NCBI GenBank assembly: GCA_030248215.1
Contig: JASANG010003629.1
Coordinates: forward strand, 123,501-187,500
From: Enoplolaimus lenunculus
Taxonomy: Eukaryota > Nematoda > Enoplea > Enoplida > Thoracostomopsidae
Direction of reading: 5' to 3'
Length of the DNA stretch: 64,000 nt
Position numbers and translations under genes: made by a program. This document shows positions 22,849-34,619 of this stretch, in pieces. The stretch's first letter is position 1. Each line of letters starts with the position of its first letter. The notes beneath the pieces were generated by a model. The model ran no database searches and had not been told where the DNA came from. It saw nothing but the letters and a program-made list of their open reading frames with translations.

Positions 22849-23870
22849 AGACGGCATCGCAAGTCATAAAATTTTTGTTTAAACTGATAATTGGAATAAT
22901 GCTAAACAGTTAGCTAATAAATGTTTGTCAAAGTGAAGTCAAAATTTAACATAATGCAGACACTGTTTTGGCATATTTTACTTAGCTTTGTATTGAACGC
23001 TTTAACAAATTGTGGTGTGATCAGCCATCGCTTCTTGGAAAATGTGAACATGCCTAAATTACTGGATTGACTTTCTTACTTTTGAGCACGTACCGTGACG
23101 GACAGCGCCGGATAATAGACAGACAGCGTCCGACCAATACACCATCAAAAGTATAGCGCAGCCCTAAGTCGAAGCATAAGCCTGTCAGGAAAATGTACAA
23201 CAGCCCCAATTTGATTGGTTATTAAACGACTTGCCAACGGGTATTTTTTACTATTACAAAATTATCACTTTCATTAGATCAATACTGAAGTGTATTAGCA
23301 TGGGTTTTAGATCAAAATGTATTTAGTATTATTACAGTTATGCTTGAGTTCTGCTGGATATATATATAAATAAATAAATATATATTTATTTATTTATTTA
23401 TTTATTTATATTTATTTATATATACATATATAAATCTATTTGGGGGCGGGACCGAATAACTTTGGAGGGCACCACAATTGCAATTCAAGATTGTTTACAG
23501 TTAGACAGAGTCTATTTGGGGGGCCACCATCTAAATTTCGGGGGGCACGGCCTCGCGCAATACCTCCCTGGGGGAAGCCCCTGTGCTTGATATAGATTGT
23601 AAAGATTTGAAATAAAGATCATATAAAATTTTATAATTTTAAATACGTTTGTTTATATGTTTATATAATAAAAATAAATGATTTTCACATTTTTCAAAAT
23701 TTTAATTGCTTGCTTTAATTTACCTGAGATTTTTTGTGAATTCAGATTTAAAAATTTAAAAAATGCACCTGGGTGTTCATATTTTTGCCTATACATCAAA
23801 TGAAAAAATTGTTACAACTACCAATTTTTTCACCTGTTCTGAGCCGTCCCGGTTCTGGCCCATTTAAACG
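22849..23870. other. No gene seen; short low-complexity patches
   Basis: Contains a half-copy of family J near 23120-23175 (AGTATAGCGCAGCCCTAAG), a (TTTA/TATA)n run at 23355-23425, and a GGGGGCACGGCC patch at 23540 that resembles 60835-60845. Confidence 0.4.
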
Positions 23871-23877
23871 TGATAAA

Positions 23878-24060
23878 AGTAGGCCTGTAGCCAGCTTACC
23901 TCAGCTCGGGGGCGACTAAAAAATTTTTCAGGAACGGCATACAAGGGTTTTTGGTGCCTTTACATGCAACTGTAAAATTTATCTAAAGGGGATAAAAGTT
24001 TTCCAGTATTGGCTAAACCCCACCTGCCCTACCACCTTGGCTCCGGACCTGGATGGGGTT
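23878..24060 (+). repeat. Family N dispersed repeat
   Basis: GCCTGTAGCCAGCTTACCTC...AAAATTTTTCAGG, then CTACCACCTTGGCTCCGG. Best aligned with 46280-46460. Confidence 0.55.
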
Positions 24061-24233
24061 TATTAAAAAATGTAAGAGCTTTCTGCACGGATTACAGCGA
24101 TTTGCAAAACTGCGGTAAATTTTAAAATGCACGTACCAGAGTTTGATTTTTAGATGTTTGGAAAGTTAGCTTTGAAGTTATCAGCAATGGTTTCAAAGGT
24201 CAACTCATAGCTCAGGTCCACAGAAGCATTGAT

Positions 24234-25033
24234 TACTACAGTTACCCGAATTAGCGGGGGGAACTGATATTTATTTGGCCTCTCCAGATGGTTCCACCGT
24301 GTTATTCGGTTACGGAATTTTGTTCATTTTAACCCTCCCTTCGTTACTGATGTGTATCCGGTATTGCAGCTATCCGTTGAATTAAACGTTGGCGTTGTAT
24401 CAGAACCTTGAGCGATAATGCAAGGTTATACTTTGGAATGTACTTTAAAAACTTAAGCATGCTTTAAGGTTTCGCACTCAACTGTCTATGGTGCTGGAGT
24501 CATTCATGTTCTACTGTTTGGGATAATTGACATTTATGGTCTATAATTAGAGTTTAGGGACTTTTTCCGCTTAAGAAATCTTAACAGGGATTAGGTCTCA
24601 AAATGGGGAACCTTCGCTTATTAGCAGGGTGCAACCGGAGGTGAAAAAAAACTGGCGCTGGAGCCGCAGCCGTAGGTCAACGAAACTTGCCAGAGCCGGT
24701 GCCGGTGGTGAGGCGAAATTTATGTAATAACATGATGTTTAATTAGTTAATTTTAGTCAATATCTGCAATACGTTGCTAAGTTGTTTGGTTTTACGCTAA
24801 TTTTCTGCGAAATTTCGGAAATTCTTTCTTGAAAATTATGACAAAAGTAGAACGAAACGCGCTAAATAGGTAAATTTTGCAAAATTGTGCCAAATTTTTC
24901 TACCGAAATTTATGGAACCTCCGGCAAAAATTCTACCAGAGCAGAAGGCCGATTTTCTGCCGGAGCTGGAGTCGGACGCAGACTTCCGGTTGTACCCTGC
25001 TTATTACCCCCTCTTATTCGAGTCACTACAGTA
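24234..25033 (+). mobile_element. Family B MITE interrupted by a family G element
   Basis: Starts TACTACAGTTACCCGAATTAG and ends CTTATTCGAGTCACTACAG-TA. The internal landmarks of 22412-22848 are present up to about 24624 and resume at 25000. Confidence 0.8.
24625..24999 (+). mobile_element. Family G hAT-like MITE nested in family B
   Basis: CAGGGTGCAACCGGAGGTGA to CTTCCGGTTGTACCCTG, flanked by CTTATTAG and CTTATTAC. An 8-bp duplication and CAGGG ends fit the hAT superfamily. Confidence 0.75.
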
Positions 25034-25630
25034 GACAAAATAATTTTAATTTCGACATTTTCAATTATAAGTAATCTTTAAGTCTTTACTTTTGGTTTGG
25101 TAAACTGAGAAACATATTTTCAGCATTAAATTTTAACACCACATTTTGGTTTTAATTCCTGTTTTAGGGTTTCTTGACCTGGTTCGTCCACCTTGGTTGG
25201 TAACTAAACTTCAACTACACTGATGACTTAATTCTGGTTACCATAGATCTGTATTATACTTTGTAGTTCTGTAACTTTCTTATCAAAGATGTTCAGTTTA
25301 ATTTAGTTATAAGCTATTCGTATACCTTATGATGCTAACATTAATATACTGAGAATTAAAGCTAAACGTATGCTTTTATGACAATAGAATCAAGTAAATA
25401 TACTCATTAGAAAACTGTAACAATAAACAATTGAATCCATAAAAAGCTAACTTCTTTTCAGCGTGGGTACGGGCCGGTTGCCAGGGGTTTAGGGGGGGCA
25501 ACTCCCAACAGTGTGCTAAAATCTATGAATAAATTTTAGCATAATCCTATGCGTAACATTAAGAATAAGCACCTAAGCCTAAGCATAATGATAGGCGAAG
25601 AACTGTCGAGTCGATGAAAAATTAGAATAC
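25034..25630. other. No gene seen
   Basis: AT-rich. A small family A scrap (CCTAAGCCTAAGCATAATG) lies at 25570-25600. Confidence 0.35.
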
Positions 25631-25632
25631 AA

Positions 25633-26250
25633 GTTGTCGGGCGACGAGTTGTCGAGGTACCAGTTGTCGAGCGACGAGTTGTCTAGCGACGAGTTGTCGA
25701 GCGACGAGTTGTCGAGCGACGAGTTGTCGAGCGACGAGTTGTCGAGTGACGAGTTGTCGAGCGACGGGTTGTCGAGCGACGAGTTGTCGAGCGACGAGTT
25801 GTCGAGCGGCGAGATTGTCGAGCGACGAGTTGTCGAGCGACGAGTAGTCGGGCGACGAGTTGTCGAGCGACGAGTTGTCGAGCGACGAGTAGTCGGGCGA
25901 CGAGTTGTCGAGCGAAGAGTTGTCGAGCGACGAGTTGTCGAGGTACCAGTTGTCGAGCGACGAGTTGTCTAGCGACGAGTTGTCGAGCGACGAGTTGTCG
26001 AGCGACGAGTTGTCGAGCGACGAGTTGTCGAGTGACGAGTTGTCGAGCGACGGGTTGTCGAGCGACGAGTTGTCGAGCGACGAGTTGTCGAGCGGCGAGA
26101 TTGTCGAGCGACGAGTTGTCGAGCGACGAGTAGTCGGGCGACGAGTTGTCGAGCGACGAGTTGTCGAGCGACGAGTAGTCGGGCGACGAGTTGTCGAGCG
26201 AAGAGTTGTCGAGCGACGAGTTCTCGAGCGACGAGTTGTCGGGCGACGAA
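25633..26250. repeat. 15-bp minisatellite with a 286-bp higher-order duplication
   Basis: About 41 units of GAGCGACGAGTTGTC. A marker unit GAGGTACCAGTTGTC appears at 25655 and again at 25941. The two 286-bp blocks differ at about one base, including shared variants (TAGCGAC, GTGACGAG, the 16-mer with GAGATTGTC, CGAGTAGTCGGG). Open frames on both strands are by-products of the 15-bp period. Confidence 0.95.
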
Positions 26251-26339
26251 TCGTCACGATACACTGTATGACGGCATTTAACCGGTATTTTTTACTTTCT
26301 TTATCTGCATGTATGAAAAATTGTTTTTAGAAAACAAGG

Positions 26340-26480
26340 AAGAAGCAACTGCTCGCAATTTTTAAGCGAGAGAATCCAAACGCAAATTTAAAAGAAATCT
26401 TAATACAAAGTTTTGGGTTTGATTCTAGTTGGTGTTTGGACGGCTATGGCTTGGGTGCCGCAACCCCCTGCCATTAGATT
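26340..26480 (+). repeat. Family Q dispersed repeat
   Basis: CCAAACGCAAATTTAAAAG...TACAAAGTTTTGGGTTTGAT, matching 31090-31210 and 56690-56810. Confidence 0.5.
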
Positions 26481-26696
26481 CTTAAAATGCAAAGAGGTAC
26501 AATCATAGCGGTAACATGAAAATAGTTTGCAAATCAACAGGAAACGAAATGTTTTGCGCGACAAAGCTCACTAAACTGTTTGTTCCGATACTGTCACTGT
26601 TTTGATTTGTTGATTTATCATTTTTTTTACATTTTAATTATTACATAATCGGACCGTTTGTTGTTGTGTTTTCAAAAACGATTTGTTTAACCCTTT

Positions 26697-26760
26697 TTCA
26701 CATAGAGTATACTATGATCAATTTATCGACTGTATGCGGAAATAATTCTCAACTAAAAAT
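26697..26760 (+). mobile_element. Family S, left-end fragment
   Basis: TTAACCCTTTTTCACATAGA then GTATACTATGATCAA matches the left end of 15864-16133. Confidence 0.5.
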
Positions 26761-27420
26761 GGTAAAAATGCTGATGTTTGTCATTTTTGCCCATTAATAG
26801 GCACACAACTGTGTACCAAACATTATAATGTCTATATTCATTAAGCGGTTTTCGACACCGGATATGAGCTGAAATATTTCAATACAAAAAGCCAAAATGT
26901 ATATTAATATCATCTTTTAAAATTTTTGTCACTCAAAAAATAGCTTAATATTAACAATTTAGCTCTGTGCAACGTTTTAATCTGTTGTAGATTTTAAAAG
27001 AGTAATTGAAATTTTTCCCGTTAGGATAACAGTGTTTCAGACAGTGCCGGAGCAGACTGCGGTGGCCCCCCCCAAAAAACTTCATGGTTTGGGCATCCAG
27101 CGTAGAGTTGAATACAGATGTTATCCAAGCTCACACTCCTTCCAAAATCAGCTTCACACAAAAGTTGCAAAATGATGGATCGAGAAGGTGAAGCCGAAAT
27201 GAATCAAACTTCGCGCACAGCTCGAACTTTTTTTTGACATTTTCTGTTAAAGTAGCTGAACAGCTCATATTTGGGTATAATGGTATACAACCTTTTTATG
27301 CTAAAACCAGGGGAGACAACACACTGCACACCTTACTCCAAAACTGTTTTTATTACCGTACTTGAATATTCCATTTTCGGTGAGTTATATTATCTTAAGC
27401 AAAATTGTAGGCTAGCGAGT
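26761..27420. other. No gene seen
   Basis: AT-rich sequence with a C run near 27070; nothing recognised. Confidence 0.3.
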
Positions 27421-27600
27421 GTAGCAAGCGAGTAAATTTGTTAACATTTAGCAACCTGATGGTTATTCTAAGGTCTCGTGTGATGCCATCGAAAGAACCG
27501 CGGCAAGGTAGGATAGCGTCAAACACTCGAGTTCGAAGCGAGCCAGAAGCCAGACGCATTTTAAAACTTCGGCGGTTTTTGTTTCAGCTGGTTTGGGGTG
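27420..27600 (+). repeat. Family Q-related dispersed repeat
   Basis: Reverse match to 19740-20035: GCGAGTAAATTTGTTAACA...GTTTTTGTTTCAGCTGGTTT. Confidence 0.45.
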
Positions 27601-27760
27601 GTGGCCGCTTCTGGGGTGGACCCCTCAAATGGGAGATATGGGGGTGGTTGCTTCGGCCATGGATTCAGGAACAGTTCTTTAAGGATAACTTTCCAAAAAA
27701 TTACAAAATATGTCACGAAATTTTAGTGGTAACACTGTGAAAAAAGTTAAAACATGTATC

Positions 27761-28044
27761 TAAAGCCCTATTCACACATGCAAGTTTTCGCTGAGGAACT
27801 GGCGACTGCAACACTTGCACTTGCAAGTTTTGTCCAAAATCCCGTTCGAAAAACTGGCAGCTGCAAATAATTCATCAAAAAATTATAGTTAGGAGCTTAG
27901 TTCACAGGAGTGAATAACCATGCAAGTTCACTAAATTGAATGCAGCCGCTTTCCCGTTGGCTGATGAAAAAATGCAAGTTCTGTGATGAAATAGGCAGCT
28001 GCAAGTTCTTGTAGAAAAAACTTGCACGTGTGAATGGGGCTTTA
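27761..28044. mobile_element. Family K foldback MITE
   Basis: TAAAGCCCTATTCACACATG, CAAGTTTT at the left and AACTTGCACGTGTGAATGGG, GCTTTA at the right are inverted repeats. GCAGCTGCAA and TTGCACTTGCAAG motifs recur inside. Confidence 0.75.
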
Positions 28045-28274
28045 TACAATATTCAGTTGTCGGTAAAATATTAAAAAATAGCTTAACACTTTACCTATAC
28101 CGTTAGTTACCATGGAGGTAACTAATGAGAGTATAATAATGGCTGCAACTTAAATTACAGCAATAAATAATAGTTTTTAAGAAAATCATGTTTTTTCCAT
28201 TGTAAGCGATTAGGAAAATGAGTATTATGCAACTTTCACAATACCATGCGTACGCCAGTGATCTTTCTTCAGGA

Positions 28275-28375
28275 GACGACAGACTCTGAAAATATGCATC
28301 AGTTAATCTTTGAAAAATTTGTTCTACAGCGAATTGCAGGTAATTGATTTGTGTATCTATGGCCAGACAGGACCA
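28275..28375 (-). other. Weak coding-like stretch
   Basis: After a possible acceptor (TGGCCATAG) the minus strand reads QINYLQFAVEQIFQRLTDAY and on to FQSLSSPEERSLAY. It looks amino-acid-like rather than repeat-like, but no clean donor or neighbouring exon was found. It could be a lone exon or a transposase scrap. Confidence 0.15.
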
Positions 28376-28394
28376 AGTGGGGCACAACCACTCC

Positions 28395-28490
28395 TTATGG
28401 AATAACCTTGCCCAACGCCCTGGAAAAATTTTCTGGTAATATCAACCACATGTCCCTCCTTGAATCTGGCTACAGGCAATTAAAATCAAT
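28395..28490 (-). repeat. Family N dispersed repeat, partial
   Basis: CCCTGGAAAAATTTTCTGG...TCTGGCTACAGGC is the reverse of the family N consensus. Confidence 0.4.
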
Positions 28491-29169
28491 CATTTTTGTC
28501 TAAAAATATTCCACCAATGCTTAAATCTGTGAGCAAGAGTTTACTGCGATAAGCCAGACCTATTGCTTTTGTGCCAAAATATAAAAAAAAATTTGAACAA
28601 CAAAATCTTTTTCATTTTGCATCTTTTTCCTGCAATATCAGTTAAAATTTAAAGTTTTCACAGAACAGTCGTAAATTAAATTTATCGTACTAATTAAAAT
28701 GATTATTAAACAAAAGACAATTAAGTCTGAATCACAGCTTTTAAACTTTCAAAGCTTTTGATGTTTGGCGCAACGTAAAACAGTGTCCAAGCTTTGAGGC
28801 CAAAAACTTTGATACGAGAGGGTCAAAAAACTGTTGTACACTTTAAACGGCAAACGAGCCATAAAGTTTTCAGAGATGTAAACTGATATGAGCTAATCAG
28901 GATATTATGTATAGCCAGCTCTCAGTTCAGATATTAACTTTTTGTAGCCAGATAAATTTTTATTTTATCAGAAAGCTGTAAAAGACAACAACAGTACTTT
29001 TCCGGTTCCGCAGTCAAAGACCCGAGGCACAGAGGGTCACCGCTCCAATAATTTGCTCGAGTTACACCGGAGTATTCCTTTAAATTATGCTTATTGCTAT
29101 TTAGCAGTTTGCCTGACGTTGACAATCCGCAATTATATCATGTTATTTTTGCTTTATGATTATCTTAAA

Positions 29170-29345
29170 GACCCATGTATGGATCATGGGCGGAACGCGT
29201 TTCTGCTGGACCGCTATAGAGTAAACTTAAGCGTTAGACTAATTTATTGTTTAGGCTTAAGCTTAGATGTAAGCTCATTCTTACGCGTAGACTTAGGCTT
29301 AGAAATATGCTTGTACGCTGGTACGGTTCAGTTCTATGCATTGGC
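29170..29345 (+). mobile_element. Family A TTAGGC MITE
   Basis: GACCCATGTATGGATCATGG and CAGTTCTATGCATTGGCT with a short decayed core. Confidence 0.72.
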
Positions 29346-29464
29346 TTTCTTAGGCAGGTGTCAGTTCTATCATTTCAGGCCGTATTCCGCCAAAAAGTAT
29401 TCAAACTCAACTTGGTGCTTGTTTACTATTTTCCACTTGAAGTCCCCCCGCATGACAAACCTGA

Positions 29465-29560
29465 TCACGATCCTAAACCTAACCTAAGCCTGAGAATAAT
29501 CGTAAGTTTAAACCTAAACCTAAACCTAAGCTTAAGCCTTAGCCTAGAGTGAACCTAAAG
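29465..29560 (-). repeat. TTAGGC-like tract, probable family A remnant
   Basis: CCTAAACCTAACCTAAGCC and GAACCTAAAGC runs without recognisable ends. Confidence 0.4.
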
Positions 29561-29659
29561 CTACGCGTGTGATAATGTAATAATTTGAATTTTGAAAAAT
29601 ACTTACATAGCAAGGCTGTTTTCATTTGTTGCACGGCTACAAATTCCAACCGACACTCG

Positions 29660-29865
29660 AGCAAGTGTTTGCAGCCAGTACTTGTAAATTTAACTTCGAT
29701 TTGCAAGTGGAGTGGAGGCTAAAAAGTTTTCAAGAAGTGCAGACAAGGGTTTTCGATGACTGCCAAGCAAGGTATTTATAAATTTCCTGGGGGGCGGACA
29801 AAATTTTTTCAGGGGAGACTTTGCCTTCACCCTGGCCCCATTCTGGCTACGAGTTCGACTGCAGT
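29660..29865 (+). repeat. Family N dispersed repeat
   Basis: GTTTGCAGCCAGTACTTG...AAGGGTTTTCGATGACTGCC...TTTTTTCAGGGGAGACT, matching 46280 and 54560. Confidence 0.5.
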
Positions 29866-29996
29866 TGCTAGTTTTGCGATAAAGTTTCAAATAAAACATT
29901 GCATGGTTAAAATTTCAGCTGCAAGTTTTCGAGACAAAAAATAATGGTGTGAACACTGTTTTAAGTAGTGAATATTTCGACAATTGATATAACATC

Positions 29997-30205
29997 TACA
30001 CAGCAGGAAATGGTGAGTCAAATGAACTCTCTCCGAAATAGGCTCTATGGGACTACACAAAGAGTCAAACTCGACTCCGCCACAGTCAACCGTGCGTTCA
30101 GAACGTCGAATTGACTCTGGCGGAGTCGAATTTGATTCAGTTTGTGCAGTTCTGTGGAGCCTATTTTTGAGAGAGTCAATTTGACTCATTGTTTTTTGTA
30201 GTGTA
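29997..30205. mobile_element. Family C foldback MITE
   Basis: TA-CACAGCAGGAAATGGTGAG to CATTGTTTTTTGTAGTG-TA, with CTCTCCGAAATAGGCTCTA arms. Confidence 0.78.
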
Positions 30206-30338
30206 CCCTGTGGAAAAAATTAGAACGGACTGTGCATTGGCATTTTAGTCTGTTGTACTCGATGGTAAATTAAGACTTGAACTTGAGTTTAAGATTTGTA
30301 AACTCGAATTTAGCAATCGAACAACGATATGTCACTTA

Positions 30339-30545
30339 TACACTGCAAAAAAGTGAGTCAAATTGTCTATCCCCGAAATAGGCTCTACGGGACTACAAAA
30401 ACTGAGTCAAATTCGATTCCACTAGAGGCAAATGTGCAACTCAGTGAGTCGAATTTGACTCTGGTAAAGTCCAATTTGACGCAGTTTGTGTAGTGCCGCA
30501 GATCGTATTTAAGAGTCAATTTGACTCACTATTTTTTGCAGTGTA
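30339..30545. mobile_element. Family C foldback MITE
   Basis: TA-CACTGCAAAAAAGTGAGTC to ACTATTTTTTGCAGTG-TA; 134 bases from the previous copy. Confidence 0.8.
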
Positions 30546-30649
30546 CGGAAAAAATGTTTTCCTTAGATCTTCATTCCAAACCAGTGTTTTCTTCTGATTC
30601 AGTAATTTTGTCAGTTTATAAATTAATACACTGTCCCGGTGGGTGTGTA

Positions 30650-30915
30650 AAAGGTAGGCTTAGATTCTAGACTACATTTTGTTCGCCTAGATTTAGGCTT
30701 AGGTTTAGGCTTAGAAATACGCTTTTTCAGCGCCTAGGCTTAGGTTTAGGCGTAAGAATACGCTTAATCTACTGTTACGGCCCAAAAGGTCGCAATGTAG
30801 GCTTAGATTCTAGACTACATTTGTTTGCTTTGGTTTATGCTTAGGATTAGGCTTAGGTTTATGCTTAAGAATACGCTTAATCTACTGTTACAACCCTAAA
30901 GGTCGCATTGGCCGT
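30650..30915 (+). mobile_element. Two tandem TTAGGC units, family A-related subfamily
   Basis: GTAGGCTTAGATTCTAGACT starts both units (near 30654 and 30800), and each closes with a CCC(A/T)AAAGGTCGCA.TG motif; the second ends CGCATTGGCC. Confidence 0.55.
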
Positions 30916-31089
30916 TAGTTGTCAGTTTAGAGATTCATACATTTAACAATGCGTTTGTACATTAATGACCCATGGATAAATTTACTTCGCAACCTGAATC
31001 CAATTATCATTTGCTACCTTTTTGTATAAGGCGGTCTTTTTGCGTACCCGATTGAGAAATGAGGGTGCGCACGATATATAATAGTGAAA

Positions 31090-31210
31090 TAAATAGCTTG
31101 CGAACGAAGCGAACGAGAAGCCAAACGCAATTTTAGTGCTGAATCTTATTATCAAAAGTTTGATTATGATCTCTGGTGATTGGCATGAAGGACTGAGTGA
31201 CCCCTGATAT
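31090..31210 (+). repeat. Family Q dispersed repeat
   Basis: GCGAACGAAGCGAACGAGAA, GCCAAACGCAATTTTAGTGC. Clearest copy of the family. Confidence 0.55.
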
Positions 31211-31446
31211 TATCCGTCTGCATTTGAGTTCCGCTGACTATATCCTGTGCCTAAGTTGCCGAAAAAACAATTTTATTTTTGAACTTTGAAATGTTCACAA
31301 GTCACGGTGGTGCGTTAAAAGACCAAATGATGGAGACAAGTCAGGTTGGTTTGTGTACCGGCTAGGAAGTTCAATCTCAACGTTTAATAGGCGTCATACG
31401 TTGTATGTTCTTAGCAAAACATACGTTGTACGTTTTTTTGAAAACT

Positions 31447-31715
31447 TTTAGACATTGGCTGGGTTTCCAAAACCTTACTCATTAAGGACGACTTAGTGGT
31501 TAAGTTTGTGTTAAGTAATTACTTAACCATTTTGTCGTTGTTAAGAGCGTACTTAAAGTTATGTAAATACTTAAGTCGCTGAGTAAATGTGATAGGTTAC
31601 AAATTTACCATTTAGGAATACTAAACCTTGGTCAAATTGAAATTATAGACTGTTGATCCCTCCGCAATATAAAGCAAAACTATTACTTTCTTGTTATGAC
31701 TGTGGACGAATTTAA
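31447..31715 (+). repeat. Family E dispersed repeat
   Basis: GGCTGGGTTTCCAAAACC...ACTTAAGTCGCTGAGTAAAT...AAACTATTACTTTCTTG aligns along its length with 41250-41565. Confidence 0.65.
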
Positions 31716-31717
31716 AA

Positions 31718-31988
31718 TTAAGTCTTTCTCACATGAATATTTTCTATTTCCCCTGACACCTACTTTTATGCTAGGATTCGAACTCCTGTGACTGGAGTGG
31801 GAGGCGTATACCATCACCACCCAGCTATAGGAGCTTGACGCTCGAGCCCGAGGGGGCTCTCACGTCTTGTGGTGATTTAGTACTATGTATACGTGTTGCA
31901 ATTGTTAAACATGGTGCGATATATATTATTTAGCGTATATGCACTGCGCTGAGTTACCTATAAGCAACTCAATGTGAGAAGGGGTTAA
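31718..31988 (-). mobile_element. Family S piggyBac-like MITE with tRNA-like segment
   Basis: TTAAGTCTTTCTCACATGAA to TGTGAGAAGGGGTTAA. On the minus strand box A TATAGCTGGGTGGTGAT and a degenerate box B lie in the order seen at 15864. Confidence 0.72.
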
Positions 31989-33760
31989 TCCCTAGCTTAT
32001 CAGCTTACTGTACTGAAATTCGGCGGAATGCTAAATAAACGCCGCTGTTTTTGAAGAAGCTTAATATCATTAAGACCAGGGCACAACCAGTAAGTCTGCC
32101 TTCGGCTCCTGCGCCAACAAAGAACTGCTGGTAGTAACTAGCAATATCGGCAGTGAAATTTTATTAATATTATAAAGTTGAGGCATTTACGCGAAATTTG
32201 TTTGTAAACTTCGACGTAATTTTTGCCCTTTCAGATTCTGAAATTAGTAAAAGGAAAATGTATATTTAATATATAATATAAAGATATATACATAATTTTA
32301 CTTAGCATCCGGTTCCGACCTCGGGCTGGTTTCCACCCTGGTTCCAATTCATACTTGATACATCATAAAAATTAATTGCGTATGACCAATTGTCAGACAT
32401 TCGTTGTGAGACGAACTGAAAAAAACCTTAAACTTTAGTAAAACTTACTCAACTTTATATCGAAGGCCTATGATACGATCGGTTAAGGTATTCTCTCATG
32501 CACAGAAATTTTAAATTACTTTTTTTTTCGCTTCTGAGACTAATGCTTTTGTCTGAAACTAATTTTTTTTTCTATTTTAAATGATTTGTGATCCTTTGTG
32601 CACTACAAACTATAAACCAGTTCCTGTTTACTGGAAGACGTATAGGTTTTATGTCGACCGGCTGGTTTTTCTTCGTCCGATTGGTTGAACTCATACTTTT
32701 TCAGAGGCTAAAATATGAAAACTTAAGTGGAAAAAATGCTAGCTTTGTAATCGTCATCAAAACGGTGCCTCTGAGAGAATGTTTCGGTTTGCCTATATTT
32801 CGCAAATGTATATATTAATGCTGGAACACCCCACATATGTATTTTGGGCAGCGTTCCAAGAGATTTTTGTTTACGGTACGTATACAAATTAAAATTGTAC
32901 CCATTGAGAATACCTATTGTTTCGGATCTATCTATATATTAAAGCTGGAATGCCTCACATACATATCGATACCTTAAAGCAAAAATCGCTTAAGTCATTT
33001 TTTTTCATTTTTTGAGATTTTAACGCTATGCTATAATGCTGGGTCCAACGGTTTAATGCAAACTTCACTTAAGTCAAAATATTAGATAAACAACCAACTA
33101 CAAAGCGATGCAAATTTTACATAAGTCGTTTCGCAGAGCACGGTTTAATGCAAAATACACGTAAGCCTGACTTAAGCGTTTTTCACAGTAGACGATCGAT
33201 ATTTTTGGCAGCGTTCCAGCAGATTTGTATTCAATATGCAAATTTGCTTCTATAGTTCTAAATGAAAAATTTTGAAGGTAAAAGTTTCTTGTTTAGTTTT
33301 TCTTTATGTTGTTATTCTATAAGACGAAGCCTGTTTGCTTTATGCGTATGTTTAACGAGGATGCAATTTGTATATTGTGTTAAAGCAGGCATCAATTTGG
33401 ACGCGAATTTTCCTTTGAGGATGGTGGATGCAGAGGTGTTCATTATTTCTACCGGACCAACACAGTCTAAAATGTTTTATAACAATTGAATACGCAATTG
33501 TCAATCAAGGTTTAAGGCATAAGTACAGACTTATACCTGAACAAACCTTTCTAAACATATGCTAAAACAGTGTATTTTAAAAGAGTTGCACACGTATAAT
33601 ACAACCATGGACTACAAGTATATAACAAGCAGCCCCTAAAAGCGGCAAGGGAGACGGGGTAAACAAATACTCGAGCGAATTCTTTAAAGAATTCTATTAA
33701 TTACTCGAAATCAATTGAGCTAATATCCGCAGCAATTAGACATTTCGCGGCCGTAAAACT
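31989..33760. other. No gene seen; scattered family F pieces
   Basis: GGAACACCCCACATATGTAT (32821), GGAATGCCTCACATACAT (32946) and GGCAGCGTTCCAGCAGATTT (33209) are family F fragments. The rest is AT-rich with no exon recognised. Confidence 0.4.
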
Positions 33761-33761
33761 A

Positions 33762-33928
33762 TTACCCCTTTCGCTCAAAGACGTGAGAGCCTACTCGGGC
33801 TCGAGCATCAAGCTCCTATAGCTCAGTGGTCATAGTAAACGCCTCCCATCCGTGAGACTGTGGTTCAAATCTTACCTTGAAAATACATCTCATATGAAAT
33901 TGAAAAAATTCATGTGAGAAAGGGTTAA
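33762..33928 (+). mobile_element. Family S MITE, left part deleted, tRNA-like part intact
   Basis: TATAGCTCAGTGGTCATAG (box A) and TGTGGTTCAAATCTTACC (box B) are best preserved here. Ends ATGTGAGAAAGGGTTAA. Confidence 0.72.
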
Positions 33929-34239
33929 GCAATAGCCTAAGATCAAGATTCAATGCTGAAGTTGAACTGGAACGCACCTAAATGACTCATCCGTAATGGC
34001 AGTTTATCACTAAATTGCCGTCATTTCATTTAACTATATATCCTAGAAGGGAAGTTCTATTACACATTTTCTCTCTGCGAAAATTCTTGTTTTACGATAA
34101 CGAAATTGGCGAGCCGAATGAAAAGATCTTAATTTTTGCGGCTTATGCTAAATTATCCGATTGCGCTTGTTATATCTGCCTATTTGTGGAATTGCTTCTG
34201 CCTGATAAAATGCGTGTGGATCTGTTTGAAACACGAGTG

Positions 34240-34380
34240 TCATCATGGGGGGACATTGGGGGCCGTGCCCTCCTCCAAATTTGGCTGGTGCCCCCAAATT
34301 CACTAGGTCCAAAAGTAAACATCTTGAGATGCAATTGTAGGGCCGCCGCAAAATGATTCGGTGTTCCCGCCAAACTATAA
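34240..34380. repeat. GC-rich dispersed patch
   Basis: GGGGGGACATTGGGGGCCGT, GCCCTCCTCCAAATTTGG; similar in reverse to 23530 and 60835. No ends defined. Confidence 0.3.
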
Positions 34381-34619
34381 TTTTCTGCGGACGCCTTTGT
34401 TTTGAAATCTTAAACTTTCAGTACAACTTAACAATAGACCCATATTCTAAAATGTGTAAAGCACCATGAAACCAGTTAGTGATGGGTTTTCAAAATCATG
34501 AAATTCTATGGTTTCGGATGTCAAATTCTGCGCATAAGTAGAACAAATCAAATCTAAAAATACGATGCTGAATTTCAAAGCTCACCAATTACTGATTAGA
34601 AAGCTACATGACCAATCAT

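Noticed and set aside
25622-26330. Several overlapping open frames (SSDELSSDEL, RRSTTRRSTT, SSLDNSSLDN)
   Set aside because: By-products of the 15-bp minisatellite; open in several frames on both strands at once.
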